This document shows, one piece after another, positions 56,960 to 64,000 of a stretch of 64,000 nt of DNA. The notes beneath the pieces were generated by a model. The model saw only the letters and a list, made by a program, of their open reading frames with translations. It was not told the origin of the DNA and searched no databases. The first letter of the stretch is position 1. Every line of letters begins with the position of its first letter. The stretch is taken from NCBI RefSeq assembly GCF_024518835.1, contig NZ_JANIGO010000004.1:264497-328496 (forward strand), in the 5' to 3' direction. The position numbers were made by a program, and so were the translations under genes. Source of the DNA: Limnobacter humi. Lineage in GTDB: Bacteria > Pseudomonadota > Gammaproteobacteria > Burkholderiales > Burkholderiaceae_B.

Positions 56960-57892
56960 TTACGCTGGTTGCAGCATTGAGGTCACCATTTGAGCCAGCT
57001 CTTCTGGATGGAATTTGCCGACATAGGCATCCACACCCACTTGCTGACCCAGCTTCTTGTTGGCCACCGAGGACAGCGAGGAGTGCATCAACACCGGAAT
57101 ATCGCGGAAACGCGGGTCTTCCTTGATGTGGCGTGTCAGCACATAACCGTCCATTTCTGGCATTTCCGCATCGACCAGGATCAGAGACACCTCGTCCTTG
57201 ATGTTGCGGTTTTCGTTTTCAGCCCGGTTGGCAATGTTGCGCAGCTTTTCCCAGGCTTCGCGGCCGTTGGTGGCGCTTTGGTAAGGCAGGTGCAGTTTTT
57301 CCAGCACCTCGGTGATTTTTTTCCGGGCCAGGTTGGAATCATCTGCAAAGAAAACCGGGTGTGGATGATCGGGGCGCAGCGAGTCCATGTTGGGCACATC
57401 GCCCTCACCAATCACTTCACCCAGAATTTGTTCCACATCCAGAATCGACACCAACTTGCCATCGGGCAATTCAGTCAGGGCCGTGATCATGGCGCTTTGG
57501 GACTGACCGATGCTCTGGGGTGATTTCACTTGTTCCCAGTCCACCCGCACAATGCGATCCACATCCTGCACCAGGAAGGCCTGGGTGTGCGATGAAAACT
57601 CGGTGATGATGAGCTTGGTGCGCTCCGATCCGTTGTCCATCCGCAAGCACGCTGCCAGGTCGATGACGGGCAAAATGCTGCCACGCAGTGAAATGATGCC
57701 TTCCACACCGGGTGGCATGTTCGGTGTGCGGGTGATCGGCAGTGTTTCGCACACTTCGCGAACCTTGAACACGTTGATGCCAAACACTTCGGTCGAGCCC
57801 AGCGAGAACAGCAGCAACTCCATTTTGTTGGAGCCCGCCAGCCGAGCCTTCTCATCAATCATGTTCATCAAGCGGTAGTCGTTTTGCATCAT
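56960..57892 (-). CDS. cheV: Chemotaxis coupling protein CheV (CheW + receiver)
   Basis: Links receptors to CheA; the receiver may tune this coupling. It is 310 residues. The CheW-like domain is at about 20-165 (ELLLFSLGSTEVFGINVFKVREV, PPGVEGIISLRGSILPVIDLA) and the receiver at about 180-305 (FADDSNLARKKI, LILVDAEMPEMDG). The expected lysine is not clear, since VGKFHPEE replaces the usual TKP. The ATG at 57892 has GGAG upstream; the next codon is also ATG. No separate cheW is in the window. First gene of the che operon. Confidence 0.93.
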   Translation of the reverse strand: MMQNDYRLMNMIDEKARLAGSNKMELLLFSLGSTEVFGINVFKVREVCETLPITRTPNMPPGVEGIISLRGSILPVIDLAACLRMDNGSERTKLIITEFSSHTQAFLVQDVDRIVRVDWEQVKSPQSIGQSQSAMITALTELPDGKLVSILDVEQILGEVIGEGDVPNMDSLRPDHPHPVFFADDSNLARKKITEVLEKLHLPYQSATNGREAWEKLRNIANRAENENRNIKDEVSLILVDAEMPEMDGYVLTRHIKEDPRFRDIPVLMHSSLSSVANKKLGQQVGVDAYVGKFHPEELAQMVTSMLQPA

Positions 57893-57938
57893 TGTCGCTC
57901 CTGACAAAATGGCTGCTTGCCATTGTTTTCCATTTCAA

Positions 57939-58880
57939 TCACTGCCCTTTCACAGGCTTTTCATTCAATCGGGGCACGGGTGGCAAATCCACAAACGTGC
58001 GGCCCTCTGCAGCATCCGTGTGAGCCATCGCTCGCACAGCTTCTTCTGCTTTTTTGTTCATCACCACAATCGCAATCCGGCGGTTCACCGCAGCCATCGG
58101 ATCGTTTTCAACCAACGGTACCGAAGACGCCAAGCCCACCACGCGCAGCATCTTGTTGTCCGACATGCCCGCTGCTGTCATTTCACGGCGACTGGCGTTG
58201 GCGCGGTCTGCCGACAATTCCCAATTGCTGTAACCTTTGTTGCCCAGGGCGTAGGGCGCTGCATCGGTGTGGCCCGACAGCGTTAACTTGTTGGGCACCT
58301 GGTTCAACACCTTGGTGAGGTTGCGCAAAATATCCTTCATGTAGTCCTTGAGCACCGCACTGCCGATGTCAAACATGGGTCGGTTGCGCTCGTCCACAAT
58401 CTGAATCCGCAATCCCTCCGGCGTTAAATCCAGAATGATTTGATTTTTAAACTGTTTCATCAAATCCGATGCGTCGATTAGGCCCTCAATTTCCCCCTTT
58501 AATTGCTCCAGGCGCTGGGCCTCAGCTTTTTCAGTGGTGGAGTTGGGGTTGTAATTCACCTCTTTTTCGTTGTTGCCACTTTTGATCTGTCCAACCGACC
58601 GCGCCAAATCGGTTCCACCTGCCTGTATTACACTCGTTGCAGTGCCCGATCCTTCACCCCCCATCAGGGCAACCTTCAAGGGTGAATTGAAATAATCGGA
58701 AATACCTTTCAAGTCGCCTTCCGATGTGGAACCCAGCAGCCACATCAACAGGAAAAACGCCATCATGGCCGTCACGAAGTCGGCATATGCAATTTTCCAG
58801 GCCCCGCCGTGGTGGCCGTGGCCACCCTTTTTGATCTTCTTGATGACGATGATGGGGCGTTCTTGCTCGGACTTGGCCAT
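57939..58880 (-). CDS. motB: Flagellar motor stator protein MotB
   Basis: Anchors the stator to peptidoglycan. It is 313 residues. The single TM helix is at about 28-50 with the proton-carrying aspartate in AYADFVTAMMAFFLLMWL; the plug follows, then the OmpA-like domain (LTLSGHTDAAPYALG, NWELSADRANASRREM). The N-terminus is rich in H and G (GGHGHHGGAW). It starts 6 bases after motA, so they form one operon. Confidence 0.96.
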   Translation of the reverse strand: MAKSEQERPIIVIKKIKKGGHGHHGGAWKIAYADFVTAMMAFFLLMWLLGSTSEGDLKGISDYFNSPLKVALMGGEGSGTATSVIQAGGTDLARSVGQIKSGNNEKEVNYNPNSTTEKAEAQRLEQLKGEIEGLIDASDLMKQFKNQIILDLTPEGLRIQIVDERNRPMFDIGSAVLKDYMKDILRNLTKVLNQVPNKLTLSGHTDAAPYALGNKGYSNWELSADRANASRREMTAAGMSDNKMLRVVGLASSVPLVENDPMAAVNRRIAIVVMNKKAEEAVRAMAHTDAAEGRTFVDLPPVPRLNEKPVKGQ

Positions 58881-58886
58881 GGCCGT

Positions 58887-59747
58887 TTACCCCTTGGTAC
58901 CCTTCACGTGCGACTCCAGCTCCAGGAAGGTTGGCCGTTCGGTGGAATACAACACCTTGCGACCAAACTCCACAGCCAGTGCAGGCGAATAGCCATTCAA
59001 ACTGGCCAACAGCGTGGTTTTCACACATTCAAAGGGCTTGGACGATTCGCTGATTTTTTGCTCCAGCAAACTGGCCAACGGGCCCACAAAACCGTACGAC
59101 AGCAAAATACCCAGGAAGGTACCCACCAGGGCTGCTGCAATCATGTTCCCGAGCTCCGCGTTGCTGACTTGCCCCACCGAACCCATCACGTGCACCACCC
59201 CCATCACCGCGGCCACAATACCGAAAGCTGGCAAGCCATCCGCCATTTTCTGAACGGCAGAGGCCGGGGTGTGCGCTTCTTGATGGTGGGTTTCCAGCTC
59301 ACCGTCCATCAGGGCTTCAATTTCCATCGGGTTCAGGTTGCCGCTCACCATCAAACGCAGGTAATCGGTCATGAATTCCACAATGTGATGGTCTGCCAAC
59401 ACATCGGGATATTTCTGAAACAGCGGGCTTTGTTCGGGCTCTTCCACATCGCCCTCGATGGACATCAGTCCCTCTTTGCGCACCTTGGTGAGAATTTCAT
59501 ACATCAGGGCCATCAGCGACATGTAGAACTCGCGGGTGACTGCCGTGTTCTTGAAGCAACTGGCCAGCCCCTTTCCAACAGCTTTCAACACCTTGGTGGT
59601 GTTGCTCACAATAAAACCGCCAATGGCTGCACCGGCGATGATGACGAGCTCCACTGGCTGCCACAACACATGCAAGTGCCCGCCCGCCATGAGGAAGCCA
59701 CCGAGCACGGAGCCTGTGACAAGGATGTAGCCAACGATGACAAACAT
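58887..59747 (-). CDS. motA: Flagellar motor stator protein MotA
   Basis: Proton-channel stator subunit. It is 286 residues. Four TM helices are visible (near 2-22, 32-50, 170-190, 200-222), and the cytoplasmic loop carries charged residues (ILTKVRKEGLMSIE). Helix 3 includes GIVAAVMGVVHVMG. The ATG at 59747 has AGAGGG upstream. A sigma-28 promoter lies about 43 bases in front. The operon continues with motB and probably the che genes. Confidence 0.96.
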   Translation of the reverse strand: MFVIVGYILVTGSVLGGFLMAGGHLHVLWQPVELVIIAGAAIGGFIVSNTTKVLKAVGKGLASCFKNTAVTREFYMSLMALMYEILTKVRKEGLMSIEGDVEEPEQSPLFQKYPDVLADHHIVEFMTDYLRLMVSGNLNPMEIEALMDGELETHHQEAHTPASAVQKMADGLPAFGIVAAVMGVVHVMGSVGQVSNAELGNMIAAALVGTFLGILLSYGFVGPLASLLEQKISESSKPFECVKTTLLASLNGYSPALAVEFGRKVLYSTERPTFLELESHVKGTKG

Positions 59748-59789
59748 GGAGAGAACCCTCTGCTCGAAATTGGTTTTTCTGTATAGGTA

Positions 59790-59816
59790 TTGTCGGCAGG
59801 ATTTGTAAAATCTTTT
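59790..59816 (-). promoter_or_regulatory. Sigma-28 (FliA) promoter of motA
   Basis: On the minus strand AAAAGATT (59809-59816), 11 bases, then GCCGACAA (59790-59797). The -10 matches the consensus GCCGATAA in 7 of 8 positions and the -35 matches in 6 of 8. Confidence 0.75.
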
Positions 59817-59918
59817 ATTTGAATAAGCCACTTTTTAGGGGCGAATTCAAAGCATGACAGCTTGTCAAAGTGCCCGGACAGGTGCGTGGTTCCTGCATTT
59901 TGGGGACCCCCAATGCAA

Positions 59919-59948
59919 CAAGGCCAGTGCACGGAAGCACTGGCCTTG
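59919..59948. terminator. Hairpin terminator between flhC and motA
   Basis: A perfect 12-bp stem, CAAGGCCAGTGC with GCACTGGCCTTG, has a 6-base loop. It lies downstream of flhC and before the motA promoter, so it probably ends flhDC transcription. The T tract on the minus strand is interrupted. I see no gene in the 325 bases between flhC and motA. Confidence 0.65.
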
Positions 59949-60072
59949 TGGGGATTGAGAAACCCCCGCTGCAGACCCGGAAGAGACAGAGGGTGGGAGG
60001 ATGCAACCGGACCTTTTAACGCAGCGGAGGTAAACGTAGCCCCTTCTCCCTGGGGCGATTGTTCAATTCAAA

Positions 60073-60636
60073 TCAAACTTCGAGGCTGGCCTCTTCATTG
60101 AAGAAACGTTCAGCAGCCGACTGACGGGTTTTACCAGCACGGGAAGGCATGTGGCAAAGGCCACACACATAGTCATTCACCAACTCAAAGGTGTGTACGA
60201 CAAAACGGCCCTCACATTCCTTGCACGCGGTGGTGGTCAACATACCGGCATCAAAGAACTTCACCAGGCGCCATGCGCGGGTCAGCGACAACACTTCGGG
60301 CAAGCCCAGGTGCGCCACTTGTTCCAGGTACATGCGGTAGGCCTTGATGATGGCATCGATGTCTTCAATCTCGGTGCTCTTGATCAGGGTCTGGTAAATG
60401 TTGATGAACAGCGATGAATGGATGTTGGGCTGCCAGGTCATGAACCAATCGGTCGAAAACGGCAACATGCCCTTGGGTGGCGACTTGTGCTTCAACTCTT
60501 TATAGAGTTTGAGCAAACGTTCGCGGGACAACTGCGTTTCGGACTCCAGCACTTGCAAGCGGGCATCCAAACGGATGAGCTCGGTCGCCAACTGGATTTG
60601 TGCTGCTTCGGACAGAATGGATTTGACTTTAGCCAT
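60073..60636 (-). CDS. flhC: Flagellar master regulator subunit FlhC
   Basis: With FlhD it forms the activator of class II flagellar genes. It is 187 residues. The zinc-binding cysteines are clear: CKEC near residue 140 and CGLC near 160, within ACKECEGRFVVHTFELVNDYVCGLCHMPSR. The helical N-terminal part includes QLATELIRLDARLQVLESETQLSRERLLKLY. The ATG at 60636 has AAGG upstream; the open frame extends further without support. It follows flhD after 38 bases. Confidence 0.96.
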   Translation of the reverse strand: MAKVKSILSEAAQIQLATELIRLDARLQVLESETQLSRERLLKLYKELKHKSPPKGMLPFSTDWFMTWQPNIHSSLFINIYQTLIKSTEIEDIDAIIKAYRMYLEQVAHLGLPEVLSLTRAWRLVKFFDAGMLTTTACKECEGRFVVHTFELVNDYVCGLCHMPSRAGKTRQSAAERFFNEEASLEV

Positions 60637-60674
60637 GACAGCGCCTTTGATGATGTGATCGGTTGAAACGCAAC

Positions 60675-60992
60675 TTACGCAGCGGTGCTGGCGGCTTTGC
60701 CAGACATGATGATGGCTGCGTGCATGCCAGACACGGTGCGATCTTTGGTGTGGCTGGTCAGCAGGTTCCAAACCACCTCGTCGTCGAAACGGAAACGGCA
60801 CATCAACATGTTGCTGGATGCAATCCGCAACACCTGGGCTGTGGTCAGTTGGTCAATCAGGTCAGCCACTTCCTCGGAAATTCCCAAACGGAAGGTGGCT
60901 TCGGCGCGGTCTTCACGAATCAGTTGCTGAGCCAGCAACAAGTAGGACAGGTTGGTCTCGCGAATCTCATCCAGTAAACGTGTGCTTTTCAT
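60675..60992 (-). CDS. flhD: Flagellar master regulator subunit FlhD
   Basis: Partner of FlhC. It is 105 residues, helical. It shows LLDEIRETNLSYLLLAQQLIREDRAEATFRLG and the C-terminal HTH region (TAQVLRIASSNMLMCRFRFDD). The ATG at 60992 has GGAGGA 6 bases upstream; longer open frame upstream is unlike the family. The gene begins 545 bases from the first flagellin gene, which is divergent. Confidence 0.95.
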   Translation of the reverse strand: MKSTRLLDEIRETNLSYLLLAQQLIREDRAEATFRLGISEEVADLIDQLTTAQVLRIASSNMLMCRFRFDDEVVWNLLTSHTKDRTVSGMHAAIIMSGKAASTAA

Positions 60993-61446
60993 GTGAACAT
61001 CCTCCAATTCAACAGTCAGTCTGTCGTGTCTCTGTTGTCTTCCAAACGGTTGTTTCAAAGACATTTCCCTCATACGTAGTGTCGGCGTCTCCAGTGGAAA
61101 CCTGAATCGGCTTGGCACCATTCGTGTCGTCATCCTTCAGTCAATCAACCTGTAGGAATCTGGATGACACAAATCAACTTCACGGCTTCACTGTGCCTAT
61201 CCTTGAGCACGGGGGGCATCACGGCTTGGGGGGATCCCCCCATCTGGTCGAACCCCATATGGCGGGCCTCCTTCGAGGCCTCCCGAACAAGCACCGGTCA
61301 ATTCAAATAACGGTCAGAGCCGCATAAAACTTGACCCTCCACGCACCGGAGATCTGTCAACCTTTGTCAAAAAACCGGCGTTTACGGCGACTGAAAAAAA
61401 AACTGAAGTCCCCCAACAATTTATTTAAAAAGTTTGACAACACCCC
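60993..61446. promoter_or_regulatory. Control region between flhD and the first flagellin gene
   Basis: This non-coding stretch should hold the flhDC promoter (reading leftwards), but no single site is convincing. Two symmetric elements stand out: a perfect palindrome GGGGGGATCCCCCC (61228-61241) and a hairpin GGGCCTC-CTTC-GAGGCC just after it (about 61256-61282). Both could be terminator or regulator-binding structures. No gene was found in it. Confidence 0.4.
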
Positions 61447-61473
61447 TCAAGTTCGTTTTTCCAGCAGCGTTAA
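61447..61473 (+). promoter_or_regulatory. Sigma-28 (FliA) promoter of flagellin gene 1
   Basis: TCAAGTTC (61447-61454), 11 bases, then AGCGTTAA (61466-61473). It lies 65 bases before the start codon. The -35 matches the consensus in 6 of 8 positions, and the -10 ends in the CGTTAA seen at the other sites. Confidence 0.65.
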
Positions 61474-61537
61474 CAGGTCATCGGGGCGGCATTGTGACCA
61501 GCACCGAACACACAAACAAACCGCTTGGAGAATCATC

Positions 61538-62401
61538 ATGTTGGGAATCAATACAAACGTTGCGTCATTAACCGCTCAAAAGAATTTGTCCATGTCCGGC
61601 CTGGGCATGGAAACCTCCATCGCCCGCCTGTCATCTGGCCTGCGTGTAAACAATGCCAAGGATGATGCCGCTGGCCTGGCGATTGCCGAGCGCATGAATG
61701 CACAGATCAAGGGCTACGCTGTGGCGTCCAGAAACGCCAGTGACGGCACCTCGCTGCTGCAAGTGGCCGATGGCGCGATGGGCAAGATCGCCGACAACCT
61801 GCAGCGCATGCGTGAACTGGCTGTGCAAGCCAAAAATGGATCGCTCAACCCCACCGACCGCACCAATCTGAACCGCGAATACGTCGAACTGGCCAATGAA
61901 GTGGACCGCATTGTGAGCGGCACTACGTTCAACGGCAATGCTGTGTTTAACGCAGCCAACAAGAGCATGGCTTTCCAGATCGGCACCGGCAACGCAGCCA
62001 CCGACACGCTGACGGTGAACCTGACCGACGATGCCACAGCAGGCGGTAATGATTTGACGACCGTGTTGGTGAACGGCAACGGCACCATCCAGGCCAACCT
62101 GGTGGGCGTGGACAGCGTGGCCAACGCCACCACGGCCATTACCCGCCTGGATGGCGCGATTGATGCCATCACCAGTGTTCGGGCCGTGGTCGGTGCCGGT
62201 CAAAGCCGTCTGGAGCAGGTGGTGGCTTTTGCAGACATTCAGAACACGAATTTGTCAGCAGCGCGCGGGCGGATCATGGATGCGGATTTTGCGAAGGAAA
62301 CTGCCAACCTCACACGCTCGCAGATATTGCAACAGGCTGGTACAGCCATGTTGGCCCAGGCCAACCAACTGCCCAACAATGTGTTGAGCCTGTTGAAGTA
62401 A
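61538..62401 (+). CDS. fliC: Flagellin 1
   Basis: Filament subunit of 287 residues. It has the full D0/D1 N-terminus (MLGINTNVASLTAQKNLSMS, IARLSSGLRVNNAKDDAAGLAIAERM) and C-terminus (RGRIMDADFAKETANLTRSQILQQAGTAMLAQANQLPNNVLSLL), with only a short middle part, so the exposed D2/D3 domains are minimal. The ATG has TTGGAG upstream; a longer open frame upstream lies in the promoter. It is the first of three tandem flagellin genes and lies next to flhDC. Confidence 0.97.
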   Translation: MLGINTNVASLTAQKNLSMSGLGMETSIARLSSGLRVNNAKDDAAGLAIAERMNAQIKGYAVASRNASDGTSLLQVADGAMGKIADNLQRMRELAVQAKNGSLNPTDRTNLNREYVELANEVDRIVSGTTFNGNAVFNAANKSMAFQIGTGNAATDTLTVNLTDDATAGGNDLTTVLVNGNGTIQANLVGVDSVANATTAITRLDGAIDAITSVRAVVGAGQSRLEQVVAFADIQNTNLSAARGRIMDADFAKETANLTRSQILQQAGTAMLAQANQLPNNVLSLLK

Positions 62402-62570
62402 GCCTGTTGAGTGAAGACAACGGTGGCCACGACAGTGACCACCACGACCAAGCAGCAGCCTGCATCCTGATTCCTGAATGCCGGTTGTTTTGGCGGGGTA
62501 GGCCAACACCCACCCGCCATTTTTATACCTCGCCGAGCCAGGGCCATGCCCGGCCATGGGCGAATCAACG

Positions 62571-62613
62571 ACTGTACTTTGAGTGTGATCGGCACTCAAA
62601 GTACAGTTTTTTT
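62571..62613 (+). terminator. Strong Rho-independent terminator after flagellin gene 1
   Basis: A perfect 15-bp stem (ACTGTACTTTGAGTG, 62571-62585, with CACTCAAAGTACAGT, 62593-62607), a 7-base loop and a run of seven T. A weaker GC-rich hairpin followed by T stands upstream (62491-62525). The 381 bases between flagellin genes 1 and 2 hold this and the next promoter, and no gene. Confidence 0.93.
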
Positions 62614-62659
62614 ATTTCTTTGTTTTCATTTGCTTATAATTTTTTTTTAAAGTTTTATC

Positions 62660-62686
62660 TAAAGTTTTTTCCAGCTGTTTCGTTAA
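62660..62686 (+). promoter_or_regulatory. Sigma-28 (FliA) promoter of flagellin gene 2
   Basis: TAAAGTTT (62660-62667, a perfect -35), 11 bases, then TTCGTTAA (62679-62686). It lies about 96 bases before the start codon. A second TAAAGTTT stands 12 bases further upstream. Confidence 0.75.
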
Positions 62687-62782
62687 CTAGTCATCGGCAG
62701 CGAACTTGCCGAATCGATCAGCGGTTACCAACCCTGACCCATTTGTTCAACCTCATTGATCACCATTTCGGAGTGGAACATC

Positions 62783-63628
62783 ATGTTAGGAATCAACACA
62801 AACGCACCTTCATTGACAGCCCAGATGAACCTCAGCAAGTCTGCTGGCTCCCTTCAAACCTCGATTGCCCGCCTGTCTTCTGGCCTGCGCATCAACTCGG
62901 CCAAAGACGATGCCGCCGGTTTGGCGATTGCCGAGCGCATGACCGCACAGATCAAAGGCTTTGACGTTGCACAACGCAACGCCAACGACGGTACATCCCT
63001 GCTCCAGGTCGCCGACGGCGCCATGGGCAAGATCTCCGACAACATGCAGCGCATGCGTGAACTGGCTGTTCAAGCCAAAAACGGCACCCTGAACTCCACC
63101 GACCGCGCCAACCTGAACCGTGAATACACCGAACTGGGCAATGAAATCACCCGGATTTCCACTGGCACCACCTTCAACGGCAACAACGTGTTCAGCTCAG
63201 CCAACAAGTCGGTGACCCTGCAGATTGGTTCTGGCAACGCCACCACCGACAGCCTGGCCGTGAACCTGACTGATGACGGTACATCGGGCGGTAACGACCT
63301 GCAAACCACCCTGGCTGCATCCACCTTCGGTGCGATCGACAGCGTGGCCAACGCCACCACCGCCATCACCAACATTGACACCAACATCAATGCGGTGACC
63401 AACCTGCGTGCGACCGTGGGTGCTGGCCTGAGCCGCCTGGAACAAGTGGCGTCTTCACTGGAAAGCAGCTCCACCAACCTGGCTTCTGCCAAGGGCCGGA
63501 TCATGGATGCAGACTTCGCCAAAGAAACTGCCAACCTGACCCGCTCGCAGATCCTGCAACAGGCTGGTACAGCGATGTTGGCCCAGGCCAACCAGCTGCC
63601 CAACAACGTGTTGAGCCTGCTGCGTTAA
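62783..63628 (+). CDS. fliC: Flagellin 2
   Basis: Second flagellin of 281 residues. Its ends are like flagellin 1 (MLGINTNAPSLTAQMNLSKS at the start, MDADFAKETANLTRSQILQQ near the end, NVLSLLR at the end), and the middle differs (GTSGGNDLQTTLAASTFGA). The start has GGAG upstream; nine more codons are open before it. The last 100 bases are nearly identical to those of gene 1, which suggests gene conversion or recent duplication. It has its own promoter and terminators. Confidence 0.97.
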   Translation: MLGINTNAPSLTAQMNLSKSAGSLQTSIARLSSGLRINSAKDDAAGLAIAERMTAQIKGFDVAQRNANDGTSLLQVADGAMGKISDNMQRMRELAVQAKNGTLNSTDRANLNREYTELGNEITRISTGTTFNGNNVFSSANKSVTLQIGSGNATTDSLAVNLTDDGTSGGNDLQTTLAASTFGAIDSVANATTAITNIDTNINAVTNLRATVGAGLSRLEQVASSLESSSTNLASAKGRIMDADFAKETANLTRSQILQQAGTAMLAQANQLPNNVLSLLR

Positions 63629-63662
63629 GCCCTTCCCCCAATTGAAGGGGTTCCTCCGAGCG

Positions 63663-63700
63663 CCCCCGGTTCTCAGGCCAAAAGCCTGTGTTTCCGGGGG
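63663..63700 (+). terminator. Hairpin after flagellin gene 2
   Basis: CCCCCGG (63663-63669) pairs with CCGGGGG (63694-63700), enclosing an inner stem CAGGC-GCCTG. No T run follows, so it may act as a 3' stabiliser instead of a terminator. Confidence 0.5.
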
Positions 63701-63755
63701 TTGCCGCAGAATGCGGGGCAGCTTTACGGCAGCAAGACCGCAAACTTGAGGGTGC

Positions 63756-63788
63756 AAAAAAATTCTCCGCCTGTGGGGAATTTTTTTG
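63756..63788. terminator. Bidirectional terminator before flagellin gene 3
   Basis: An A run followed by ATTCTCC pairs with GGGGAAT and a T run (63756-63787), with a GCCTGT loop and one G-T pair. The A/T-flanked symmetric form suits termination on both strands. Confidence 0.85.
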
Positions 63789-63799
63789 TTTTTCCGCCC

Positions 63800-63826
63800 T
63801 AAAGATTCCTTTTTTCCTCGCGTTAA
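63800..63826 (+). promoter_or_regulatory. Sigma-28 (FliA) promoter of flagellin gene 3
   Basis: TAAAGATT (63800-63807), 11 bases, then CGCGTTAA (63819-63826). It lies about 67 bases before the start codon and matches the boxes of the other flagellin promoters. Confidence 0.8.
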
Positions 63827-63893
63827 TGGATTCATAAGGCAGCGCAATGACGCGGCCACCATGAATCAAAAACACACTGCTTGGAGAATCATC

Positions 63894-64000
63894 ATGTTGG
63901 GAATCAATACAAACGTCGCGTCGCTGACCGCTCAGAAAAACCTGTCCATGTCCGGTGCCGGTCTGGACACCGCCATCGCCCGCCTGTCTTCCGGCCTGCG
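63894..64000 (+). CDS. fliC: Flagellin 3, N-terminal part (cut by window edge)
   Basis: Only the first 36 residues or so are in the window (MLGINTNVASLTAQKNLSMS ... IARLSSGLR). The leader TTGGAGAATCATC before the ATG and the first 37 bases of coding sequence are almost the same as in flagellin 1, so these two are closer to each other than to flagellin 2 at their 5' ends. It shows that the tandem array continues beyond the window. Confidence 0.95.
   Translation, partial: MLGINTNVASLTAQKNLSMSGAGLDTAIARLSSGL

Noticed and set aside
60637..60801. N-terminal extension of flhC
   Set aside because: The extra codons overlap flhD, have no resemblance to FlhC, and a ribosome site stands before ATG 60636.
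62402..62490. Possible small RNA or peptide gene after flagellin 1
   Set aside because: A small GGTGG/CCACC hairpin is present, but there is no start signal or promoter and the stretch lies within the transcript before the terminator.

Overview
The window is a 64 kb piece of bacterial chromosome, almost fully coding. It most likely comes from a flagellated betaproteobacterium of the order Burkholderiales. The evidence is the order rph-rdgB-hemW beside yicC-gmk-rpoZ...spoT-greB, the flagellar master regulator flhDC next to motAB and che genes, the order flhB-flhA-flhF-flhG-fliA, and CheZ-type chemotaxis. A Limnobacter-like organism is my guess at genus level, with low confidence. No rRNA, tRNA, CRISPR array, prophage or intact insertion sequence was found.

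Layout. (1) 1-4.8 kb: an AraC-type regulator cut by the window edge, a divergent PF10118 metal-dependent hydrolase, clpB with a likely heat-shock promoter, and a small conserved hypothetical gene. (2) 4.9-11.5 kb: a sensory cluster made of a broken hybrid histidine kinase, an orphan NMT1/THI5-like periplasmic binding protein and an intact hybrid histidine kinase that overlaps it by 4 bases. (3) 11.4-16.8 kb, minus strand: dinB, rph, rdgB, hemW and a two-domain DsbA/HCCA-isomerase-like gene. (4) 16.9-23.6 kb: yicC, gmk, rpoZ, then minCDE, then spoT, with greB convergent. (5) 23.7-30.5 kb: a REC-EAL protein, the cheR-cheD-cheB operon on the minus strand, and a NarX/NarL-type kinase-regulator pair. 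(6) 31-46 kb: flgBCDEFGHIJKL on the minus strand, flgA, flgM and flgN on the plus strand, a kinase with a single-domain receiver, then fliA. (7) 45.7-51.4 kb: a degenerate flhG, flhF, flhA and flhB. (8) 51.5-60.7 kb: an Hpt protein, a chemoreceptor, cheA-cheZ-cheY-cheV, motB-motA and flhC. (9) 60.7-64 kb: flhD and a tandem array of at least three flagellin genes, the third cut by the window end.

How the genes work together. FlhDC should switch on the class II genes (flg, flh, fliA). FliA (sigma-28), held back by FlgM, should switch on flgM, motAB, the che operon and the flagellins. I can see sigma-28 promoters in front of flgM, motA and each of the three flagellin genes. Four of the five share a -10 element ending in CGTTAA. 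CheV, CheA, CheY and CheZ carry the excitation signal, and CheR, CheB and CheD, encoded 25 kb away, do the adaptation.

The most unusual points are: a FlhG that keeps the FlhF-activating DQAxxLR helix but has no P-loop; a dispersed repeat present as two inverted copies that bracket the flgL-to-flhA block, one of them splitting flhB from flhA; a hybrid kinase that has lost its whole phosphoacceptor core; a binding protein coupled to hybrid kinases; a FlgJ without a muramidase domain; and minCDE inserted between rpoZ and spoT. Most of the rest is canonical, and I do not see an obviously new multi-gene system.
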